Shown: piece after piece, positions 59,263 through 64,000 of the stretch
Layout of the letters: each line of letters starts with the position of its first letter
Position numbering within the stretch: the stretch's first letter is position 1
Assembly: GCA_964390565.1 (NCBI GenBank)
Contig: CAYMII010000020.1
Location: 1 to 64,000 of the forward strand
Direction of reading: 5' to 3'
DNA from: UBA8529 sp964390565
GTDB taxonomy: Bacteria; Bacteroidota; Bacteroidia; Bacteroidales; Tenuifilaceae
Length of the DNA stretch: 64,000 nt
The notes under the pieces: model-generated
Told to the model about the DNA's origin: nothing
Database searches by the model: none
What the model saw: the letters and a program-made list of their open reading frames with translations, nothing else
Program-made: the position numbers and the translations under genes

Positions 59263-59991
59263 CTACTTTTTATCGAGACCGCTAATAACATCAATATAAC
59301 AGGTCTCACCAGCAGCAGGTTCGTTAGAACCTCTTAGCCGAATCATCACAATAAGGTTTTCCTTTTTATAGCTGCTTATGGTTTCGGTAGTTCTCGTTGA
59401 ATCGATATCAAAACCTTGGCTAACCAAATATTTCGATATTTGATTTCCGATATCGACCATATCCGATAAGACATCTGATTTTAGAACGATCTCTGTAGAT
59501 ATTTTTTGCCAGTTTATTGTTGGTGTTGTCCAATCCTCTTTAAAAGGCTCGGGTTCAGAAAAAACTACATTAACGTTTTTGATAACAGCCTCAAGCACCT
59601 CAACATCTCCGATTTCTTTCAAAGGAGTTCTTCCATCGGATGATATTATTGCACGAACATACTTCTCCTCACCTCCACTGAAAAGCATGGTATCGCTTCT
59701 AAAACTGACGGCATGTGTAACCGATGAACCATCATCGAAGTTGATAGTAATATTGTTGCCCTCAAGTTCCCATATTCCCGATGTAGCCAATCTATCATAA
59801 GTAAAAGCAGAATAGACGTATTCGCTATCAACCTTCTCAAACTGAACATATTCATTCTCGCCAACAATGGTTTTCCAATATCCCAAAATTTGTTCGGGTT
59901 TAAGAGTGGATTTTTTACTACCACTATTACATGAACCTATCATTAAAACCGTAAGAGAGAGGAATATTATGTTTACAATTTTACTCTTCAT
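59263..59991 (-). CDS. Hypothetical lipoprotein
   Basis: The 242-residue protein starts MKSKIVNIIFLSLTVLMIGSC, a lipoprotein signal with the lipobox MIGSC. The first mature half (about 30-110) has alternating strands with GYWKTIVGENEYVQF and GIWELEGNNITINFDDGSS, a lipocalin-like pattern also seen in other small Bacteroidota lipoproteins. The second half is a different mixed domain ending YIDVISGLDKK. I do not recognise a named family. It is probably located in the outer or inner membrane, facing the periplasm. Confidence 0.7.
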   Translation of the reverse strand: MKSKIVNIIFLSLTVLMIGSCNSGSKKSTLKPEQILGYWKTIVGENEYVQFEKVDSEYVYSAFTYDRLATSGIWELEGNNITINFDDGSSVTHAVSFRSDTMLFSGGEEKYVRAIISSDGRTPLKEIGDVEVLEAVIKNVNVVFSEPEPFKEDWTTPTINWQKISTEIVLKSDVLSDMVDIGNQISKYLVSQGFDIDSTRTTETISSYKKENLIVMIRLRGSNEPAAGETCYIDVISGLDKK

Positions 59992-60062
59992 GATTATATG
60001 TTTTTATTGTATAAAATTATTCAAAATGAATGATTTCATGAAATTTTGATTGTTATAAATTG

Positions 60063-60096
60063 AAAAAGCCAATGATCATATTAGAACATTGGCTTT
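60063..60096 (-). terminator. Rho-independent terminator for the YIP1 gene
   Basis: A ten-pair stem aaagccaatg/cattggcttt with a 12-base loop lies 20 bases after the YIP1 stop. The T-run on the minus strand is only five bases, so it is moderately strong. Confidence 0.6.
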
Positions 60097-60115
60097 ATAA
60101 ATCTTTATTAAGCTA

Positions 60116-60694
60116 CTATTGAGGCATCATGGTATATGCTTTACCAATAAGAAAAGTTGAAAGGATGGCTCCAATTATAAAGTAAACCGCAATAATTACT
60201 AGAATACTAACAACAAAATAAACGGTTACTTTATCGTCAGGAGTCTTGAGCATTGGTTTAAGCCCAATATATAGCAGGTAAAGTCCATATAATCCAACAA
60301 TACCAAGTATGCCTAACACAGGAATTGCCTGAAAAGCGCCAGCAAGCATAAACGGTGTGTAAGCATAAACAACAAGTTGCATTGTTTTTCTAAAATCTTT
60401 AACCGAGCCAAAATTTGGGGCAAGAATTTCAATAACTTTTGCAGAAATAAAAGCACCTACGATTGTTGAAACTAAAGAGATAATTGCCATTTTTAAACCC
60501 CAACTAGGAATTGGTCCAAAAAAAGCAACACCAATAACACCATAACCTATAAACGCTGCAATAGCAGGTATTAACGCAAGAGGAAATAGATATGTGGTAG
60601 TTAATGTTGCCACTGATGTATCCTCTTGATCTATCAATGTCCACTCATCCTTAGGTTTAAGGATTATGTTCTTTGCACGATCTACTAAATTCAT
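60116..60694 (-). CDS. YIP1 family membrane protein
   Basis: The 192-residue protein has a short cytoplasmic head with ILKPKDEWTLIDQEDTS, the hallmark of bacterial YIP1 proteins, and five membrane helices. In eukaryotes Yip1 proteins act in vesicle traffic; the bacterial function is unknown. I chose the ATG at 60694: a TAACTTTG promoter box at 60727-60734 would start transcription downstream of the longer in-frame ATG at 60772, so those 26 residues (rich in Phe, Ile and Asn) are not translated. A terminator follows. Confidence 0.83.
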   Translation of the reverse strand: MNLVDRAKNIILKPKDEWTLIDQEDTSVATLTTTYLFPLALIPAIAAFIGYGVIGVAFFGPIPSWGLKMAIISLVSTIVGAFISAKVIEILAPNFGSVKDFRKTMQLVVYAYTPFMLAGAFQAIPVLGILGIVGLYGLYLLYIGLKPMLKTPDDKVTVYFVVSILVIIAVYFIIGAILSTFLIGKAYTMMPQ

Positions 60695-60726
60695 GATTAC
60701 AGTTTTTAGGTTAATTATTAAAAGAT

Positions 60727-60734
60727 CAAAGTTA
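60727..60734 (-). promoter_or_regulatory. Bacteroidota -7 box for the YIP1 gene
   Basis: On the minus strand the sequence is TAACTTTG, 33 bases before the start at 60694. Confidence 0.58.
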
Positions 60735-60806
60735 AAAAAGTATTGGATTCGAATACAACGAATTGTATTCATTTTTTTCTAATCCTTTTTAAGAAAAACA
60801 GCACTT

Positions 60807-60837
60807 TTGCATCAACGCTTTTGCATTTGTATATTTG
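60807..60837 (+). promoter_or_regulatory. Bacteroidota promoter for the UpxY-like gene
   Basis: TTG at 60807-60809 (within TTTTG) and TATATTTG at 60830-60837 are separated by 20 bases, an exact match to the TTTG-N19-21-TAnnTTTG consensus. The ATG lies 20 bases further on. Confidence 0.72.
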
Positions 60838-60857
60838 ACCGTTGAAAATACCTTGCA

Positions 60858-61376
60858 ATGGCTCTAGAAAAAGTTAATGAACCCCGTTGGTACGCAGCAT
60901 ACACTAAACCACGAAACGAAAAAAAGGCGTTTGAGCGTTTAATGGCAAATGGTATTGAAACTTACCTTCCAATACAGCGACGATTAAAACAATGGAGCGA
61001 TCGCAAAAAGATGGTCGAAGAGCCACTTTTCCGTTCGTATATTTTCGTTCGAATTACCCAAAAGGATTACTATAATGTTCTTAATACCTACGGTATTGTT
61101 AGGTATGTTACGTTCGAAGGCAAGGCAGTTCCTATTCCCGATAAACAAATCGATTTAATTAAAAATCTTCTTGAGCAGGACGTTGAAGTTGAAGTATTGG
61201 AAGAAACGCTCGAACCTGGAGCAAAGGTTGAAGTTAAATTTGGGACATTAATTGGGTTAACCGGTGAGCTAATAGAGCATAAAGGCAAACAAAAAGTAGT
61301 TGTCCGCCTCGAGCATATTTCACACTCTTTACTGGTTACACTACCCACAAACTACGTAACTAAGGCTCCGGAATAA
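60858..61376 (+). CDS. UpxY-family transcription antiterminator (NusG paralog)
   Basis: The 172-residue protein has an N-terminal NGN domain (RWYAAYTKPRNEKKAFERL and LFRSYIFVRI) and a C-terminal KOW region (GAKVEVKFGTLIGLTGELIEHKGKQKVVVRLEHI). It belongs to the UpxY type that lets polymerase read through the leaders of capsule and exopolysaccharide operons in Bacteroides. Such genes normally head the operon they control; here the next gene is the convergent rpiB 2 bases away, so no target operon is adjacent. It has one of the best promoters in the window. General NusG would be longer and co-located with ribosomal protein genes. Confidence 0.87.
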   Translation: MALEKVNEPRWYAAYTKPRNEKKAFERLMANGIETYLPIQRRLKQWSDRKKMVEEPLFRSYIFVRITQKDYYNVLNTYGIVRYVTFEGKAVPIPDKQIDLIKNLLEQDVEVEVLEETLEPGAKVEVKFGTLIGLTGELIEHKGKQKVVVRLEHISHSLLVTLPTNYVTKAPE

Positions 61377-61378
61377 CT

Positions 61379-61822
61379 CTATTTTTGAACTGGAATTTTT
61401 TCAACCCTGCGAGAATGACGTCCGCCCTCAAATTCAGTTTCAAGGAATGCTTTCACAATCTGTTTTACCAGATGTAACTCAATAAAACGAGCAGGTATTG
61501 CACAAACGTTGGCATTATTATGCTGACGAGCAAGTTTGGCAATCTCTTCAGTCCAGCAAAGCGCTGAGCGTACGCCTTGATATTTATTTGCAACAATGTT
61601 TACACCGTTGCCGCTACCACAAAAAATGAGACCAAAATTATAATCCCCCTCCTCAACGGCCTTTGCAAGCGGATGAATAAAATCGGGATAATCAACACTC
61701 TCCTCGCTATGAGTCCCAAAATCCCACACTTTATGACCTAAATCTTCTAGAATTTTTTTTATACTTTCCTTTGTGGAGTAGCCAGCATGGTCACAGCCAA
61801 GGGCAATCTTGTATGTCTTCAT
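61379..61822 (-). CDS. rpiB: Ribose-5-phosphate isomerase B
   Basis: The 147-residue enzyme interconverts ribose 5-phosphate and ribulose 5-phosphate. It shows the family motifs ALGCDHAG, DYPDFIHPLAKAVEEG and the active-site Cys block FCGSGNGVNIVANKY, and ends in the usual R-rich helix. The ATG at 61822 gives the normal N-terminus MKTYKIALG; an in-frame TTG six codons upstream lies in the promoter box. The -7 box is TATCTTTG at 61838-61845 on the minus strand, touching the box of hemW on the other strand. Confidence 0.92.
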   Translation of the reverse strand: MKTYKIALGCDHAGYSTKESIKKILEDLGHKVWDFGTHSEESVDYPDFIHPLAKAVEEGDYNFGLIFCGSGNGVNIVANKYQGVRSALCWTEEIAKLARQHNNANVCAIPARFIELHLVKQIVKAFLETEFEGGRHSRRVEKIPVQK

Positions 61823-61829
61823 TTTTGTA

Positions 61830-61845
61830 TATTTTTGCAAAGATA
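61830..61845. promoter_or_regulatory. Abutting divergent -7 boxes for hemW and rpiB
   Basis: TATTTTTG (plus strand, 61830-61837, for hemW) is directly followed by CAAAGATA, which is TATCTTTG on the minus strand (61838-61845, for rpiB). Each transcription start would fall in or near the other promoter's -7 box, so the two are likely to exclude each other. Confidence 0.65.
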
Positions 61846-61885
61846 TAGATTTACTAAGCCCAACCCAAACTCAAAATCAATAAAA

Positions 61886-63019
61886 ATGGCAGGCATTTAT
61901 ATACATGTTCCATTCTGTAAGAAGAAATGCCTTTACTGCGATTTCTACTCTTTGGGTGTAAGCGAAAAAACCGAGCTCTTCCACCTGCTTATCGAAAAGG
62001 AGTTAAATCTCCGAAAGGGATTTATTCCAAACGAAAGAATTGATACAATTTACTTTGGAGGTGGTACGCCATCACTATTAGCTGCTTCACAAGTTGAATA
62101 CATTTTACATTGCATTTCTAAAGTGTATAACATTTCTGCTGATGCAGAAATAACCATCGAGGTAAATCCTGATGATGTAACTGCAGATTTGATGAGAGCT
62201 TATCGAACTGCAGGGATTAATCGTGTTAGCATTGGTATTCAATCTTTCATCGACGAGGAGCTAAAGTTTATGGGTCGTAGGCATAATGCCTATGATGCAG
62301 AAAAATCGGTAGAAATATCAATGAATAGTGGATTTGATAACATCAGCATCGATCTGATTTATGGGATTCCAAACTCAACATTAAAAAGTTGGGAATATAG
62401 CCTTACAAAAGCCTTTTTGCTAGATATTAAGCACCTTTCATGCTATCACCTAACTTATGAAGAGGGAACTCCACTAACCCGAAAACTTGATAAAAATATT
62501 TTTACTGAGGTTGATGAGGCCACCAGCGTTGGTCAATTCAGCATTCTACAGGAACAGGCTAAAGCCAATGGGTTTATACACTACGAAATTTCAAATCTTG
62601 CCAAAGAGGGTTACTACTCAAAACACAATACGTCATACTGGAAAGGGATACCATACCTTGGATTAGGCCCTGCAGCACATTCGTATAATAAGAGTCAAAG
62701 AGCATGGAACCCACACTCATACCAAAAATGGGAAATGGGCATTGATTCAAATACTCCAAATGTTGAGAAAGAAGAACTCGATGAGATTACGCTTTTCAAC
62801 GAAGAAATTCTAACTCACTTAAGAACGATATGGGGAATAAACATCGAGGAGTTAAAGAAGAACGTCAACCCATTGCTCGTTGAGCAATTGCTTAACTCTG
62901 CAAAAACGTTTATTGAGAATAATCAACTTAAACTTGATGGTTCAATATTGCAAATTCCCTCAGAGCAATTCTTAATAAGCGACGGTATTATTAGCAGCCT
63001 AATGATTGTTGAAGATTAA
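61886..63019 (+). CDS. hemW: Radical SAM heme chaperone HemW (HemN-like)
   Basis: The 377-residue protein has the radical SAM motif with C11, C15 and C18 (FCKKKCLYCDFYS), the SAM-binding YFGGGTPSLL block, SIGIQSF and DLIYGIPNST, and the HemN-like C-terminal domain. HemW inserts heme into respiratory proteins; unlike coproporphyrinogen dehydrogenase HemN it lacks the extra N-terminal extension and the fourth Cys (CxxxCxxCxC). The ATG at 61886 gives the correct start; an upstream in-frame ATG at 61787 would run through the promoter and into rpiB. Confidence 0.9.
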   Translation: MAGIYIHVPFCKKKCLYCDFYSLGVSEKTELFHLLIEKELNLRKGFIPNERIDTIYFGGGTPSLLAASQVEYILHCISKVYNISADAEITIEVNPDDVTADLMRAYRTAGINRVSIGIQSFIDEELKFMGRRHNAYDAEKSVEISMNSGFDNISIDLIYGIPNSTLKSWEYSLTKAFLLDIKHLSCYHLTYEEGTPLTRKLDKNIFTEVDEATSVGQFSILQEQAKANGFIHYEISNLAKEGYYSKHNTSYWKGIPYLGLGPAAHSYNKSQRAWNPHSYQKWEMGIDSNTPNVEKEELDEITLFNEEILTHLRTIWGINIEELKKNVNPLLVEQLLNSAKTFIENNQLKLDGSILQIPSEQFLISDGIISSLMIVED

Positions 63020-63034
63020 ACCACTCCGGTCTAT

Positions 63035-64000
63035 TTAAATTTGATTGCTATTAACGCTAGGAATCGTAAAGAAGAATTTCGAACCACGACCAAGCTGGCT
63101 ATTTACCCAAATTGTACCGCCATTCCGCTCAACAAAATCTTTACATAGAATTAGGCCAAGTCCTGTCCCTTTCTCCATCGAAGTTCCAATAGAGGTTGGG
63201 TTTGAATCAATTTTGAAAAGTCTTTGCATATCCTGATCGGCAATACCAACTCCATTATCCTCAACGGAAACTTTAAGCATATTTCCATCTTTAACAATTT
63301 CAATGCAGATATTCCCCGATTGAGATGTGAATTTAATCGCATTGGAAAGTAGATTACGGATTACCGTTGTAATCATACTTACATCAACAAAGACAAAACC
63401 ATCATCAATTGTTTTCGATTCAAGGGTAATCCCTTTTTGAAGCGCATTGCCTCTTAAAAGCTCTATATTCTCAACGATCAACTCGTTGATATTAACAAGC
63501 TTCGGGCGCAATGGCATTCTGCCTGTTTGAAGCATCGACCACTGAAGAAGATTCTCGAGCAGGTTAAAGGTGTTATTGGAGTATTTATAGATTTGCTCGA
63601 TAAAAACTTTCAACTTTTCGGCATCAAACGATTCAAACTCTTTGGCAAGAAGTTCCGATAGCCCAAGAACTGTGCTAAATGGGTTTTTTAAATCGTGTGC
63701 AATAATTGCAAAAAACTTATCTTTAGTAGAGTTAAGCGATTCTAACTCCTTCCTTTGAAGTTCGATTGCCTCTTTTTGCTTATGAACCTCAATATTTTTT
63801 GCCGTTAATTCGGCTTCAAGAAAGTTATAGTCTCTTAACCTCCACACAAGGCTGTTAAGCATTGCCCTTACCATCGAAGGATTATTATCTAGAAATCTGA
63901 AAAAGTCAGTCTGCTCAAATCCTAATAATTCTGTATTCTCTAGCGCTGTTGCAGAAGTCGAACGGGTTGATGAATCGAGCAATGAATATTCACCAAAATA
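63035..64000 (-). CDS. Histidine kinase with cyclic-nucleotide-binding domain (5' partial)
   Basis: The frame is open to the window edge, so the N-terminus is missing. The visible 321 residues begin with YFGEYSLLDSSTRSTSATA, the phosphate-binding cassette end of a cNMP-binding domain, and continue with a coiled coil (KNIEVHKQKEAIELQRKELESL). A HisKA with H-box FFAIIAHDLKNPFSTVLG and a HATPase_c domain (NLLSNAIKFTS, VEDNGVGI, GTGLGLILCKDFV) follow. It is a soluble kinase that may respond to a cyclic nucleotide. No response regulator is visible. An in-frame TTG at 63982 is not the real start because the cNMP-binding fold continues upstream. Confidence 0.85.
   Translation of the reverse strand, partial: YFGEYSLLDSSTRSTSATALENTELLGFEQTDFFRFLDNNPSMVRAMLNSLVWRLRDYNFLEAELTAKNIEVHKQKEAIELQRKELESLNSTKDKFFAIIAHDLKNPFSTVLGLSELLAKEFESFDAEKLKVFIEQIYKYSNNTFNLLENLLQWSMLQTGRMPLRPKLVNINELIVENIELLRGNALQKGITLESKTIDDGFVFVDVSMITTVIRNLLSNAIKFTSQSGNICIEIVKDGNMLKVSVEDNGVGIADQDMQRLFKIDSNPTSIGTSMEKGTGLGLILCKDFVERNGGTIWVNSQLGRGSKFFFTIPSVNSNQI

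Noticed and set aside
1..64000. CRISPR arrays, rRNA or tRNA genes, phage genes
   Set aside because: I saw no regularly spaced repeats, no cloverleaf with conserved TTCRA arm, and no structural phage or cas gene. Small RNAs cannot be excluded by eye.

Overview
The window is a 64 kb piece of a low-GC Bacteroidota chromosome, most likely from an anaerobic Bacteroidales-type organism. The evidence is recurrent TAnnTTTG promoter boxes, a secreted protease ending in a type IX secretion (T9SS) sorting domain, a UpxY-type NusG paralog, lipoproteins with Bacteroidota-style lipoboxes, and an oxygen-sensitive glycyl radical enzyme with its activase. No rRNA, tRNA, CRISPR array, transposase or phage gene was seen. 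No gene-free stretch exceeds 300 bases. Both ends cut through genes: a universal stress protein on the left and a cyclic-nucleotide-binding histidine kinase on the right.

Layout. Positions 1-22,700 are mostly housekeeping and signalling: two paralogous Cache-HAMP-GAF-PAS sensors with no recognisable output domain, a TPR-SpoIIE phosphatase, dGTPase, a DEDDh/GIY-YIG nuclease fusion, a PHP phosphatase, endonuclease IV, a secreted M6 metalloprotease, glycine C-acetyltransferase, a CPBP protease and a Dus enzyme. Positions 22,700-31,930 carry a glycyl radical enzyme very like trans-4-hydroxy-L-proline dehydratase, its activase, and three peptidases (Xaa-Pro aminopeptidase, S37 lipoprotein, C69). 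Together they look like a route for proline- and hydroxyproline-rich peptides. Positions 31,939-32,420 hold a GxxExxY gene bounded by long inverted repeats, and an empty relative of these repeats lies at 50,148-50,230. NadB follows.

Positions 34,100-45,900 form an arsenic island. It has a lone arsC, then an operon of thioredoxin, ArsF-like, ArsG-like, ArsP-like permease, ProC-like and ArsR genes behind a perfect 24-bp palindrome. A second operon of ArsR, rhodanese-like, ArsC, ArsM and ACR3 genes lies behind another inverted repeat and is interrupted by a four-helix-bundle gene embedded in repeat words. A molybdate/sulfate transporter and a CrcB-DUF190 pair sit between the two operons.

Positions 48,335-54,747 form a five-gene minus-strand cluster: a HdrA-like ferredoxin, a radical SAM enzyme, a DUF116-polyprenyl synthase fusion, an alpha-toroid protein, and a class II (squalene-hopene-cyclase-like) terpene cyclase with a DADD acid motif. 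It is the best candidate in the window for an undescribed system, probably a reductively modified terpenoid or membrane lipid. The rest (54,900-64,000) holds TerC, tandem PAP2 proteins, a split LysO exporter, a nucleotidyltransferase, a YIP1 protein, an orphan UpxY, RpiB, HemW and the partial kinase. All function calls come from reading motifs by eye. No database search was run.
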